NCBI GenBank assembly: GCA_002105175.1
Contig: MCGE01000002.1
Span: 372,001 to 436,000 of the forward strand
Source of the DNA: Absidia repens
Taxonomy: Eukaryota; Mucoromycota; Mucoromycetes; Mucorales; Cunninghamellaceae
Reading direction: 5' to 3'
DNA: 64,000 nucleotides
The position numbers were made by a program, and so were the translations under genes. Positions within the stretch are counted from its first letter, which is position 1; each line of letters starts with the position of its first letter. Below the pieces are notes generated by a model. The model searched no databases, had not been told where the DNA came from, and worked only from the letters and a program-made list of their open reading frames with translations. Positions 36,552 to 49,090 of this stretch are shown here, piece by piece.

Positions 36552-38274
36552 ATGCCTGATCCCACTTACGGAGCAGATTACTCCTCCGGCGACATTTCTT
36601 GGATATTAGCTTCCACCGCGCTTGTCTGGCTGATGATTCCTGGTGTAGGTTATTTTTATTCTGGCATGGCTAGATCAAAAAATGCCTTATCTTTGATTAT
36701 GTGCTCAGTCCTATCCCTAGTGGTTGTCTCTGTTCAGGTAAATATTTATATTTATATACATATATCATGCAAGTTTAAACAATATTGACACTCCTTTTCA
36801 TATGCTAGTGGTTTATCTGGGGTTATAGTTTAACTTTTAGCAAAAACGCATCTGCTTTTATTGGCAACTTGGACAATGCTTTCTTACGTGGCGTTCTTGG
36901 TGATCCTTCGATTGGCAGCAAGGGTATTCCAGATATTGTGTATATGATCTGTAAGTACTCATTCACGCAATCGTTGAGCTTCATACTTAACTTCTTTTGG
37001 TTTATTATAGTCCAATGCATGTTCGCTGCTTTAACACCTGCTTTAGCAATCGGCTCCGCTGCAGAAAGAGGTCGTCTTTTACCTATGGTCATATTTATGT
37101 TTATCTGGTCCACGATTGTATACGATGTGATCGCTTGCTGGACTTGGAATCCGAATGGTTGGAGTGCAAAGTTGGGTGGTCTCGATTTTGCTGGAGGCAC
37201 ACCTGTCCATATCTCTAGCGGGTTTGCTAGTCTTGCCTATGCGTTAGTCTTAGGAAAACGTCAAGGGCATGGAAGTATCTCTCAAGCACATGATTTCAAA
37301 CCACATAACATGTCCAACGTGATTCTAGGTATACCAAAAAAAAAAAGAATCACCATCATCATATTTATTTGAATGATAAAGCTAACTTTTTTTTTTTTTA
37401 TGATAGGTACTGCCCTTCTTTGGTTTGGATGGTTCGGATTTAATGGTGGATCAGCGCTTGCCGGTAACATGCGTGCTGCCATGGCATGTGTAGTGACTAA
37501 TTTAGCAGCATCGGTAGGCGCCATTACCTGGATGTGTTTGGATTATCGTATTGAACGCAAATTTACTGCTCTTGGGTTCTGCTCGGGTGCGGTGGCCGGA
37601 TTGGTAGCCATTACTCCTGCTTCTGGATACGTGGGTCCTGGTCCCAGTGTTGCTATCGGCTTTTTGGGTGCTGTTGCTTGTAACTTAGCCGTTCATCTCA
37701 AACATATGTTCAACTATGATGATGCTCTGGATGTTTTTGCTGTGCATGGCGTTGGTGGCTACGTGGGTAGCATTTTGACCGTAAGTACTAGCTATATATG
37801 CTTATGCGGGATATTTATAAAACAAACCACAATCCTCATTTTCTTATTCTTGTTATTATTTATGTATAGGGTATCTTTGCTGAATCATATATTGCAGGAC
37901 TGGATGGATCTACTGAAATATTGGGTGGATGGATGAATCAACATTGGGTACAAATTGGATATCAATTCGCTGATGCCACTGCAGGTGCGTCATGGTCCTT
38001 TTTTATGACGTTACTGATTTTGTTGGTAATGGATCGTATTCCTGGTCTCTCTCTGCGTGTGGACCCTGAAGTCGAACTGCAAGGTTTAGATGCGGCGGAA
38101 ATTGGTGCAATGGCCTATTACATGGTGGACAAAATTGTCACCGTGGATCCTAATACAGGTCAACAAAAGGTGGTGTCCGAACGTGTCCGGGAAGTCCATC
38201 AACAAGATACCCCCAATGGTGATTTGGATATGGAGAAAACTGCCACTTTGCCTTCCCAACTCAACAATGTCTAG
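36552..38274 (+). CDS. Ammonium transporter (Amt/Mep/Rh family)
   Basis: Five exons (36552-36737, 36809-36950, 37011-37328, 37407-37780, 37870-38274) give 474 residues, typical for fungal Mep proteins. The polytopic membrane core includes family signatures [28 protein letters not shown], the twin pore histidines in [15 protein letters not shown] and [14 protein letters not shown], and [15 protein letters not shown]. The protein moves ammonium across the plasma membrane as a trimer. The soluble C-terminal tail starts at about residue 400 with [20 protein letters not shown], the conserved segment that gates the trimer allosterically. Start codon 36552 follows a T-rich leader and gives the normal N terminus without a signal peptide. 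An AATAAA is at 38445. Confidence 0.95.
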
Positions 38275-38552
38275 AATAGTTTCTCCCCCCTCTCTTTTTC
38301 TCCTTCTCATTAATGGTTACATTTATGAATTTTTTTTTATGCCTCATAGCTCACATTCTCCTCCGTCCCCATCTCTTATTGTAAAATACGCTCAATTTAT
38401 TAATTACATTTAATATCAGTTATATATTTATATCCATTATTTTGAATAAAACCTATCTTGATTATTCTTTATTCAGATAGTTATTATAAAATGCTAGATG
38501 TTGTGTGGTATGGAAAAACTATGGCTTAGGGAAAGACCACATGATGATATTT

Positions 38553-39640
38553 GAAATCCCGCACACGTGGATTTTATTTATTTATCCTCATATTTTCCGT
38601 CTCTCTTTCACATTCTCTTTTTTCCCCTTTTCACCATTCGACGTCTTTGAGGTCATGGTGGTCTCAGATTAGTGTCAGGACTAGTTTAGAAGGGGTTTCA
38701 GCTCAGGGGATTACAGATTTATGGGGAAACCCTTTCATTTTGGATCTAGGATCTGAGGGCATCATTAGTTGGCTTTTTGGAGTCATCATTAGCCTAGTTT
38801 AGTATTAGTTTGTCCATAGTTTGTATCTAAATCTAAATAAAATATGTATATTTCTACTTGCTTCAATGAAAAATGTCCCATTAGTCTCTTCCATATTTTG
38901 TGCAAGAGATTGCCTTGTTTGCTACCATCGCCCGTTTTGATGAGGGTTGACCAATGTTGTGCTTCAAAAAAAATCCCTGACTAGTCTTTCTCATGACTTG
39001 AACAGTACATTTGATAACTTTTTGCAATATCCTTTCTAGATTAATGCTGATCATTCTTCAGATCTCCTGCTAAATTCAAGAGATCCCCTATTTGCTGTTG
39101 ACCTGCGCAGTTTTTGCTTATATTCAATAAAATATATCCTCTTTTTCAGCCATCAACCTCTACCATCGTATTCATCAAATATTGAACATTCCTTTTTTTT
39201 TTTGTATAATACATCATATATGATAATCATCTCGGTGACGTTTGAAGGAGAATATCTGAATAACCAACATCACTTCGTTAGTTGACGTTTCTTGAGCACA
39301 TGTTTCAATGCACCTACAATATAAGGTAGTTTTTTTTTTCTGGGCATTTTTTTTGTGCGTCCAAGATATACAATAAGAGACAACCTTTTTTGGTGTGTCT
39401 AGTTAGTATAGTCGTCGTTATACTGTACATACTGTAGAGCATTTCTCCCCAGATTCCTGGGAATCACACTTTTATAATAAAAATTTTCAAGGGACATTTC
39501 ACAATGTGTATATACTAATGCTCCAAACAGGCTCCTGCCGCCATAAATAAGTCTCCTCCCCGAGCGACTAATTGGCAGTGTCGCTATACCTGTTTCATTA
39601 TTCATATCGATCCGTCAATACCGTCCTGCCAGCGTAGTCT
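38553..39640 (+). repeat. Dispersed repeat family, copy C
   Basis: GAAATCCCGCACACGTGG (CACGTG at 38564-38569), CT-rich tract, CAGATTAGTGTCAGGACTAG (about 38667-38686), core at 38720-38752 (ATGGGGAAACCCTTTCATTT), CATTAGTTGGCTTTTTGGAG, ATCTAAATAAAATATGTAT and later blocks. GTCGTTATACTGTACATACT near 39412-39431 corresponds to the start of the tail in copy A (about 1757-1776). The right boundary is approximate. No open frame. Confidence 0.72.
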
Positions 39641-39925
39641 TCAAAACCAACATACTGTATATATCCAACTTTTTTTTTTTTTTTCTTTTGATTTTTGAAT
39701 GTGGTGAATCAATAATAAAAAAAGATATACCCCCCCCAAAACTGAAGTCCCCCCCCCCTATGGACCGCCTACTACAATAATGTCGAAATCTCCCCTAATG
39801 ACTTGTAAACTAAATTTGGCCACACGCGCCGAAACGGGATTTGAATAGCAACAGTCATATGTATTCGTTTTCCTTTTTTTTTTTTTTTTTTTTGGGCCGC
39901 TTTCTCTTCTTGAAAAAAAAAAAAT

Positions 39926-40306
39926 ATGGACGGACACACAAGATCACCCACCAACTTCTTAAATTCGGTCATTGGACAAAACGTGGTTGTCAAATTGAAC
40001 TCTGGCATAGATTACAAAGGTATTTTTGTCATTGATATAATAACGATGAATATTCACATTGTCTTTCATTCATTCCTCCCCTCAAAAAAATAGGCGTTTT
40101 GGCTTGCTTGGATGGTTATATGAACATCGCTTTGGAAAACACTGAAGAATACGTGGATGGCAAACTGAAGAATAAATATGGTGATACTTTTGTTCGCGGA
40201 AACAATGGTAAAGTTGATAAAAAGGAAAAAAAAAAAGAGTACGTAGCGTGTATCTCTTACTCACTCTTCTTTTACAGTATTGTATATTAGTGCCGACAAG
40301 TCATAG
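39926..40306 (+). CDS. LSM6: U6 snRNA-associated Sm-like protein LSm6
   Basis: Three exons (39926-40019, 40094-40207, 40278-40306) give 78 residues, the usual LSm6 length. Sm motif 1 is seen as FLNSVIGQNVVVKLNSGIDY followed by GVLACLDGYMNIALENTEEY, and Sm motif 2 as FVRGNNVLYISADKS. LSm6 is part of the Lsm1-7 ring (cytoplasmic mRNA decapping and decay) and the Lsm2-8 ring (nuclear U6 snRNA binding). The last exon carries only ten codons; its phase and the canonical ...LYIS end confirm the model. The gene sits between repeat copy C and a dead transposase, so its short promoter (about 300 bp) is closely hemmed in. Confidence 0.95.
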
Positions 40307-40594
40307 TGGAATAAAGGATTGATTTGGTACGTTTTATGTAATAAAAAAGGAAAAAGAAAAGAATACCATCAATCATACGTTATTATTTTGTCTTGGGGGG
40401 GATGTTATGAATGTATAGCATAGTGTGCTGTTTATGATTACAACAACGCATATATCAGGTATGGGCAGTTTACTTTTGATAAGTAGATAGTGGGTCAAGT
40501 TGATACCCTGTCCGTGTATACATATGCGAAGATCTCTTCACTAGCTTCGGCCCACCTTTTTTTTTTTTTTTTTTTTTTTTTTTTGTTAGTTATC

Positions 40595-41700
40595 GCCATG
40601 ATCAAGCCTGCTGCTATCAAGACGGTAAGCATCGTACAAGAAAGTAGATAAAAGCATCAATTCATCACACTCACTGTTGCCATATGTTTACTGATGATGA
40701 TCCCAACAAACCTCCTAGAACCAAGTGCCCTATTTGCGATAAGCAGAGGTATCTGAAAGACGATGTACCATTAGCTCGTATTAGAGTTGCATCAATTGGC
40801 GACATTATTGGAGCAAAACTTGCCAACCCAGTGACAAGAAAACAGCTACTATATAGAAGCAACCGGGAAAACAACAACAACAGCAACATTAACGACATCT
40901 TCGATGGACAAGCATACAAGAATATGTGTGAATTGGGTCAATTCGATACGAAATATGATGTTGCAATTGGACTTTATATTGATGAATTTTCTCCTTTTGA
41001 AAAAAGTTCATTCAAGAGTACGTTAGTGAACATGATGAATTTCAATTTGGATCCCAAAGAAAGGTAACCAAAGAACCCCCCCCCCCGCAAAAACAGAAAC
41101 AAAATATTAATGTTCTTCTTAAATTTTAGATACAAGCTACACAACCTCTCTCCCATCTTGATCACACATGGCACAAAGAAAGCAGCAAATATCCATACCT
41201 TCCTGACGCCGTTATACAACGAATTAAGACATTTATCGGAACATGGTATTACCGTGAAGACAGACGACAATTTGGTGATTAAATCACGTATTCACCTTAT
41301 GTTATTTACCGGCGACATACCGGCTGTCAGCTCACTGATAAATCATTCTGGGCATACGTCGTTTAACGGATGTTGATGCTGTACAATAAAGGGAACTCAT
41401 AGTGAAGATGGATATGGGATGTACTTCCTGGGTCGCACCTCACGATTTGAAATGCGCACCATTGACAATTACAGATCAATAGTGGAATAGGTAAATTAAG
41501 ACAGTTGTGTATATTTGAATGATATCACTCATTTTTCTATTGCTTTTGTTATTGCTTAATAGAATGGTATCCAAAGATCTCCAATCGCATTTAATCCAAC
41601 ATTTACTGGGCCCTATTTTTTTTGGTTTGGATGATTATAATTTTATTGGTGTCTTCAACTGATATAAGCGAGGAAAGAAAGCAACCAAAGTGGTATAGCG
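40595..41700 (+). pseudogene. Tnp2-like (Transposase_21-type) transposase relic
   Basis: Two blocks (40684-41067, 41128-41376) joined by an apparent small intron read FTDDDPNKPPRTKCPICDKQ, FDGQAYKNMCELGQ, DVAIGLYIDEFSPFEKSS, NLSPILITHGTKKAANIHTF and MLFTGDIPAVSSLINHSGH. This is the order found in fungal copies of the Tnp2 transposase family (CACTA/EnSpm relatives): a Cys-rich motif, the IGLYIDEFSPF segment and the GDIPAV...HSGH segment. A TGA at 41374-41376 interrupts the Cys cluster that should follow (GC-x-CCTIKGTHSEDGYGM). A later piece (GPIFFGLDDYNFIGVFN) at about 41609-41660 ends in a stop. No intact element, terminal repeats or second gene was seen. It is inactive as written. Confidence 0.65.
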
Positions 41701-42092
41701 ACTAATGGCCCTCAACTCTTCAGCTTGCTTTTTGTGGTGGATCAAGATCGGTGGTTCAGGGGATTGTTTTGTTTGCCTTTGTCACTCATTCTGATTTTCT
41801 TGGAAAAACCACGATCGTATTGATAAAACAAAAGGTAAACAATGCAAATGATGAAAACAATAATAATGCATGGTCTGATATGATATATTTATTACTTTTG
41901 TGTTTTTATTTTATTTTATTGTGTAGGTATGTGATGCTACTCGCAGGAATCCTAGATGGTCTTTTTGGTTATCAACTACCCACCCATAATATAGATCATA
42001 CAGTAGTTAATTTTAGTCTCCCCTCAATTGTATTTTCCATGTTATATATTTATATGAATAAAATTGTCTCCTGTATCTCTTCCTTTTCTGGG

Positions 42093-42134
<42 letters not shown>

Positions 42135-42540
42135 TCTTGATGATGTGGTGCACAATACATATAATATATGATCCGGAACGGAGCAGGTCAATTCATGTCA
42201 AAAACGAGCCTTTTCTCAAATTGCATGAAAAGAAAATCAAAGAGTTCTCGATCTTACTTTTCTGAATCAGATATGATAGATAGATAGATATCAGCAGAAT
42301 GACGATGACAATTGATGTTGGTGATTGATAGCGATCAGTTGAAATAAAAAGAATCAAATAGGCACCTTGCGGAGTTGACAGGACCCGTGTTATTCGATGC
42401 TTATTAGCTGCTGTCAGTGCGGCTCTTTTTTTAGTGTTGTTGGAAAACGCAGAAGTTACACAGAGAGAGGAAGCTACTCGGGGGCGATTAAAAAAAAAAA
42501 AAGTGTGATGTAACTGCTACCCACTAGGAAAGCATTTGCA
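41701..42540. other. Intergenic upstream of FBA1
   Basis: Possibly still includes decayed transposon DNA at the left. A T run of about 40 lies at 42094-42133 and GATAGATAGATAGATA at 42277-42292. No coding signal. Confidence 0.5.
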
Positions 42541-42550
42541 TATAAAAAAG
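42541..42550 (+). promoter_or_regulatory. TATA box of FBA1
   Basis: TATAAAAAAG lies 107 bp before the FBA1 start codon and is followed by a T/C-rich leader (42578-42640), the usual core-promoter layout of a strongly expressed fungal glycolytic gene. Confidence 0.6.
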
Positions 42551-42647
42551 AGTCGCGTTCTCGATTCAAATTCCGCCTTTTTTTATCTTTCTTTCTTTTT
42601 CTTTACACTCTTTTTACTTCTTATACTCTCTACTTACTACTTATATT

Positions 42648-43617
42648 ATGGGTATCCTCGATATTGTTCCTGCTGGTGTTGTGTCTGGTGACGATCTCCG
42701 CAAGCTCTTTGAATACGGTAAGTGATCATTAAAATACCTGACATGGATTCTCTTGGCCTCAAGGCAAGCAAAAATCATGAAATAAACTCCTTTAAAAAAT
42801 AATAATATATAGCTCGTGAACACAAGTTTGCCATTCCTGCTATCAACTGTACTTCCACAAGGTAAAAGACGCAAAAAAGAAAAAACGAAGCAGAAAAAAA
42901 AAAAAAAAAGCTTGTGTTGGGGACATGAGCTTGGGTTGGGGATGATGCTTTGACATTTGCGCTTGTTATCATCTCTGCGGAGTTGGGTGAGGTCTTTGAA
43001 CTAGTGGACTTATCTTTTTTATTTTTATCTTAGCACCATCAATGCTGCCCTTGAAGCAGCTCGTGATCTCAAGTCTCCCATCATCATCCAATTCTCCAAC
43101 GGTGGTGCTGCTTACATTGCCGGTAAGGGTTTGAGCAACAAGAACCAAGAAGCCTCTATCATCGGTGCTGTTGCTGGTGCTCAAGTAAGTTGAAAAATGG
43201 GAGAGTTGACCCGGGTTTGAGTTTACTGTTCATAATGATAAATAGATGGGTATATTGACTTTTTTTTTTTTTTTTTTTTATCAAATAGTACGTCCGTGCT
43301 GTAGCCAAGGCCTATGGTATCCCTGTTGTCATCCACTCTGACCATTGTGCCAAGAAGCTCCTCCCCTGGTTTGATGGTAAATATCAACACCCCCCCCCTA
43401 CGAAACTCTGTGTATAAATATATTTACTTAACAGATGTTGGTTTTTGTTTTGTTTTTAGGTATGATTGCTGCCGATGAAGCTTACTTCAAGGCCAACGGT
43501 GTTCCTTTGTTCTCCTCTCACATGTTGGATCTTTCCGAAGAAAGCAAGGAAGAAAACATTGAAATCTGTCTCAAATACCTTGAACGTATGGCTCCCATGG
43601 GATGTTTATTGGAAATG

Positions 43618-43649
<32 letters not shown>

Positions 43650-44172
43650 TGTGAACAACGAAGATGTCGACAATGCCTCTCTCTACACTCAACCTGAAGA
43701 TATCTGGGAAATCTACTCTGCTTTCTCCAAGATCACTGATTTGTTCTCTATTGCTGCTGCTTTCGGTAACGTCCACGGTGTGTATGCCCCCGGTAATGTC
43801 CGTCTTCACCCCGAATTGTTGTCCAAGCATCAAGCCCATGTTGTTGAACAACTCGGTAACACTGAACAAACCAAGCCTGTCTTCTTTGTCTTCCACGGTG
43901 GTTCTGGTTCTACTGAACAAGATATCGCTATCGCTGTTGACAATGGTGTGGTCAAGATGAACGTCGATACCGATACCCAATGGGCCTACTGGGTTGGTTT
44001 GAAGAACTACTACGAAGAAAAGAAGCAATACCTCCAAGCCCAAGTTGGTGAAGATGGCAAGCCCAACAAGAAGCATTACGATCCCCGTGTCTTCATTCGT
44101 GAAGCTGAAAAGACCATGATCGAACGTGTGCAACAAGCTTGCAAGGACTTGGGAAATGTTGACCGTTTGTAA
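42648..44172 (+). CDS. FBA1: Fructose-bisphosphate aldolase, class II
   Basis: Five exons (42648-42717, 42813-42861, 43034-43184, 43289-43376, 43460-44172) give 356 residues, the standard length. The zinc-dependent class II enzyme is shown by VVIHSDHCAKKLLPWFDGM (metal and catalytic ligands), LEMEIGITGGEEDGV, NVHGVYAPGNVRL and VFHGGSGSTEQD (substrate phosphate binding). It splits fructose-1,6-bisphosphate into glyceraldehyde-3-phosphate and dihydroxyacetone phosphate in the cytosol. Codon use is strongly biased (GGT, GCT, AAG, ATC), more than in its neighbours, which fits high expression. All four introns crowd into the first third of the gene. An AATAAA is at about 44340. Confidence 0.97.
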
Positions 44173-44398
44173 ATAGTGGTGGAATCTGGTGGTGGTCTAG
44201 TTTAGTATAGTACAGCACAGTTTAGTATAGTATAGTAGTATAGTTTGTTTGTTTTTTGTATCATTTATTATTCTTATTATTCTTATTATTTTTCTAGCTT
44301 TACTAGTTTTATTTAGCTTTTATATATATATATACAAAAATAAAGAAATACTTTATTCATTTTTTTTTTTTTTCATCGCTTGAAAAATTGATTAGTTT

Positions 44399-44442
<44 letters not shown>

Positions 44443-44911
44443 CGGGGGTAGGTGATAAGGCCCATTATGCATATAGTAATTATGCCTTTTATGATTACAT
44501 CACCATTGACAGAAAACAAGTCTTCATGCGCACGACGGTTGTACAGCACATTGGTTACACATATGTGTCATTTTTCTACAATCAAACAATCATGTTATAT
44601 AGAACCTGGAATGTTAAAATGATAGAGTTTGAAAATGAACACATTACCATCAAGGGAATCAGCTGTAGCTTGATCAATGTTGCTATGTAACCACGGGAGC
44701 CAGTTTGGCGAAAATGTAGAAGCTAGTATTTTGTCCCCATTTCTTCACAAACTTTAAACATTTATAACGGAGTTTGAAGTTTTCAGGGCGCTTTTTTTTT
44801 ATATATATATTCTTTGCCTTTTTCTTTCATTGTTCTCCTTCTTTTTCTTTTTCTTTTCTGTTTTTTTCTTAAATTTTACTTTTATACCTTACTTTATTTT
44901 TATTTCCTTTT
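44173..44911. other. Intergenic between FBA1 and the fucosidase gene
   Basis: FBA1 3' UTR, the GA microsatellite described separately, and a T-rich promoter region with TATATATATAT at about 44800-44810. No gene seen. Confidence 0.55.
44401..44436 (+). repeat. (GA)18 microsatellite
   Basis: Eighteen perfect GA units followed by AAGAGA, just downstream of the FBA1 polyadenylation region. Confidence 0.95.
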
Positions 44912-47900
44912 ATGAAACTATTTACATTCATTTGTCTCATTTTTTCAATATATGGATGTGTGTTGTCAATAGAACCTTCATCACTGATTCCTTTAGATCT
45001 TGGAAAGCATCTCAATCATCGTGCTTTTGGTGATGGCGCTGATGTCGATGGATTAGGCCAACATTACCTTCCGAAAAAAGATGAACCCAAATTCAATGTT
45101 GTTGGCGGCATCATATCATACTCAAGTTCATTTTCTGGTCAAGATGCTAATAATAACGACAATTCCTTTGACAACATATGTGTCCAAGGTAACGACAAAG
45201 AGCATCGTATTTACGAATTTCCCAGCAACAACAACAGCAATTCGTCATCTTTTGGTGCTCTTTATTTTCTTTTATCTGCCTCTCATGGACCTATTGTGGC
45301 TGATATCAAGATTACCTATCAACAAAACCATGACAAACAACAACCACTCAGTACTGTAACCCGACTCGTTATTCCAGATTGGCAACAAGAAAAGGATTTC
45401 CATCAAATCGAAAAATGGGATGTTATGACTCGTTCTGTTTCCAACTCGCAAACTCTTGGTGGACTCTATTCCATTCCAGTGTACCTTGATCCAGCTCGAA
45501 CTCCAATTTCTATCAGCATGATTCTCCCTTCGCAGCCATCGTCAGCATCATCAGCACCTACTCGTGGTAATAATGGGAATATCATCGCCAGCGAAAACAA
45601 CAACGCTTATGTTCCAAAAGCCGCCTCTTCATCCACACAACAAGATCCATTTGCTCCTTCGATCCACGTATTTGCTGTCTCCGCTGTAATCCCACTCCCC
45701 CCAAATGTGCCTGAATCTGTTACTACCTTTGGTGGCACGTCTTCTGCATCTACTGGTGATGGCTCCTTACAAATGACGGCAGCACGTGTTACCCGACGGT
45801 TTTGGAATGATTCTACAGCTTTGATCCCGGTGCTTCTTGTGCGTCTTCACAACGTGGGCAGTTTATGGCTGGACGATATGACAGTCTCAGTGAAAAGTCA
45901 TCGTGTCAAGACAATGTATCCTGGAAAACTCGACCATCTGGCTCCTGGCCATGTTTCTTCTTTGGATATCGGCATTCAACTCACTGCCTTTAATGGTGAT
46001 ATAGAGATGGATGATCTTCATTTCCAAGTGGCTACCTCTCAAGGCGTTCTTCTCTTGGACAAGACTATCCAACTCTCTCTTCCAACGCAACAACAGCTGG
46101 TAGAATATCATACAACCACAACGTAAGCAAAAAAAAAAAAAAAAAAAAAAAAAAGGTGGGGGGACTTTGATCAGATGAACACATGATAGGTGCATGATTA
46201 TTATTTTTTGCATGAATCCCGACTCACTTTTCTTTTTTATTAAAAGTTCTTTACAACAACATCAGGCACCGACATGGTATCAACAGGCCAAATTTGGGAT
46301 ATTTATACATTGGGGTCTCTACAGCGTTCCTGCATGGGCACCTGTTGGTCAAGAATATGCCGAATGGTACTGGTGGCAAATGAATCATCCCTCGGATCCG
46401 ACCTATGAACATCATCAGAAGCGCTATGGCCGAGGGTTTGCCTATGATGACTTTATTCCCATGTGGCAACCAACCTTGTTTGATCCTAAGATGTGGCTGG
46501 ATTTAATTGACGCTTCTAGAGCAAAATACTTTGTTTTTACCTCAAAACATCATGATGGGTTTGCTTTGTTTGATACGTAAGCTTCGAAAAAGAAAAAAAA
46601 AAAGTTTGTGGTGTTGGCATATTACTAAGTTTTTTTTTTTTTTAATATATAGTAAGGTTACCAATCGATCATCGGTTCAAATGCAACCTCATCGTGATTT
46701 CGTTCATGATTTGATCACTACTTCCAAAGAACATTATCCACATTTGAAACGGGGCATTTATTGTAAGTTGAAAAATGACAAATAAACAAACATCGGGACA
46801 GGTCATGGGATATCTCACGTTTAAGCGGGGAAAGCGTATCACTTAACTTATTTTATCCGTATCATAGTCTCTCTGCCTGAATGGTATCATCCTAAATACA
46901 AGGATAGCAACTTTGATGATTGGCACGGCCCGCCTTTTAATCCATATACTAATAAAACCATCCCTTATACTGGCAGCACTCCTATTGATGACTTTGTCAA
47001 TGATTTACAATTACCACAATTTCTTGAATTGGTCAACAATTATGAACCTGATATTATATGGTAAGGCAAATAGATGATGGTATGGGGGCCGGGGAAGGAG
47101 GAGACCGGAAGAAAGATTTGTTTTCTCTGATTTGTTTTTTTTTTCTTTCTCTCTCGCATAGGTGTGATATTGGTGGCATCAACAATTCATCCATGTGGCA
47201 AGCGGAATACTACAATAAGGCAGCCAAACAAAACCGTCAAGTCACTATTAACGATCGGTGCGGCAATGGTGTATCAGACTTTGCGACTTTGGAATATCAA
47301 CAAACGTCCACGCCTCCTGCAAGATCTTGGGAAGCGACACGAGGAGTCGACCCACGTTCATTTGGGTGAGTCCAAAAAAAAAAAATATACAGGAAAAAAA
47401 ACCCCCCGGGGGCACTCACAATGGGTAACTTTTTTTTTTTTTTCATTAGATTTAACCAAGCAACACCACCGGAAAAATATGCCAGTAGTGAACAACTAGT
47501 GCATGAACTTGTGGATGCAGTGTCGATGGGTGGCAACTTTTTACTTAATATTGGTCCAAATGCCAACGGATCCATTTTCCATACGATGGTGGAACGACTG
47601 CATGATATTGGGGCATGGCTGGATCAAAATGGTGCCAGTGTGTTTGATGCGGATCCTTATTGGTTGGCGACACAGGATTTAGATGTACGGTATATGATGG
47701 GCCATCATGCATCGGCGTTTTACATTTTGGTATTGAATCGGTCCGTTTTTACTGATGACAAGCAACTTGTGCTCACAACCCCACTTCCTTTGCAACCCTC
47801 CTCTTCCACTATTCATGCCATGGGAAATAATTCGGCAAACAACACAACTGCTCCATTACTTTGGAAGTTCGAGCAAGACAACACAACGGCGGTGACACAG

Positions 47901-47975
47901 ACGAGGATCAGCAACATTCCAGATGATTTCTTGAATCATAGTCAATACGTCTGGGTCCTCAAGTGTAGTATATAG
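44912..47975 (+). CDS. Secreted GH29 alpha-L-fucosidase
   Basis: Six exons (44912-46122, 46247-46576, 46653-46762, 46868-47060, 47162-47365, 47450-47975) give 857 residues. A signal peptide is clear (MKLFTFICLIFSIYGCVLS). Residues about 20-400 are a large N-terminal region of beta-sheet type that I do not recognise, with Asn/Ser-rich linkers. The GH29 barrel starts near 410 with WYQQAKFGIFIHWGLYSVPA, EWYWWQMNHP and FTSKHHDGFALFDT. IIWCDIGGINNSSMW carries the Asp expected as catalytic nucleophile. GGNFLLNIGPNANGSI closes the domain. The enzyme would release L-fucose from glycans outside the cell. The extra N-terminal region makes the protein about twice the length of a plain GH29 enzyme. Many NxS/T sites are present. 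Confidence 0.88.
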
Positions 47976-48389
47976 ACGATTTATTGTAGTTTTATAGGTT
48001 GATTTGTTTATATTTATTCCTAACCTCTTCCCTCCCTATCACATTCTCCACTTATTTTTATTCCCCATTGGTCCCTTTTCCAATTCCCTTAATATTGTGC
48101 ACTGAATATGATGATATCTATATTTTATTCCTACACTTACATTTTGTTTCTTGTATTATATATCAAATTAATAAAGGCTTTATTATTTACTTTTTTGTAT
48201 TTTTACAGCTGTCTGTATAATTTTTATTTATTTGATCTAGAAAAAAGAACGACTGTGTTTTGTATGCATCCTGATGATCATACTAAAATAATAGAATCAC
48301 AGAGTTGCATCCCCGTCTTTCTTGATGACTCTGGACCAAGAGGCTAACAAGTCATGCGGACATTTAAACATAAAACTCAAAAAGAGAGT
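47976..48389. other. Intergenic 3' flank of the fucosidase gene
   Basis: AT-rich, with an AATAAA at about 48169. No gene seen. Confidence 0.55.
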
Positions 48390-49090
48390 TTTTTTTTTTT
48401 TTGCTTTTTTTCTTTTGCTCTCTCTACTTTTCATCAATGATAGCCTCAACGAAGTATTGGACATATTTGATTAGTGTTAGAATGTGAATCAGGGGCATTG
48501 GGCAAATGCAATACAAACATGCATGGAGAAACCCTTTCATTTTGGATTCAGGATTTGGAACAACCTCGATTAGGCTTCATGTAGTGATACGTGGTATCGA
48601 GCCGTCATTAGCGTCGTCTAGTTTTAGTTGTCATAGTATTATATCTGTATCTGAATAAATCATGTATTGCCTTTTTTATTGTTAGTGGTGTCTATTCTCA
48701 TTAGTTTAGTTTGTCTTCAGCTGTAGTTTGCTTTTTTTTTTTTTTTTTTTACATTCGTCACCTCGCTCATTTAGATCAGCGTTGGCCATCGCAGTTTATG
48801 CTTCTTTATACTTCAATAAAATGCATCTTTTTTTTTATTTTTTATTTTTAACAATCATTGAATCAAATCAATGTTGAGACTGGATCAAGTCTCATCATTT
48901 TGAGATTGTATATATGATAGTATACCAATCAATCCTTCTGCGTGTTTCATATGCATTTCATACCTTCACTTTGAAAAGTCATACCGAAGTTCGTGTGCTT
49001 TTTATTTATTTATTGAATGTAGTAGATAATAATGACCAATATTACACTACACTACTGTATACTAGACTAGACTAGACTAGACTAATTTAC
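48390..49090 (+). repeat. Dispersed repeat family, copy G (diverged)
   Basis: T/C tract, TTTGATTAGTGTTAGAATGT (48467-48486), core at 48520-48556 (GCATGGAGAAACCCTTTCAT), CATTAGCGTCGTCTAGTTTT and TATCTGAATAAATCATGTAT. CTTCAATAAAATGCATC near 48811-48827 resembles the later blocks of the other copies. The CACGTG block is missing. The right boundary is vague; an ACTAG pentamer array occurs at about 49061-49081. Confidence 0.6.

Noticed and set aside
44401..44436. Possible CRISPR or satellite array
   Set aside because: Simple GA dinucleotide repeat; no CRISPR-like repeat/spacer pattern exists anywhere in this eukaryotic window.
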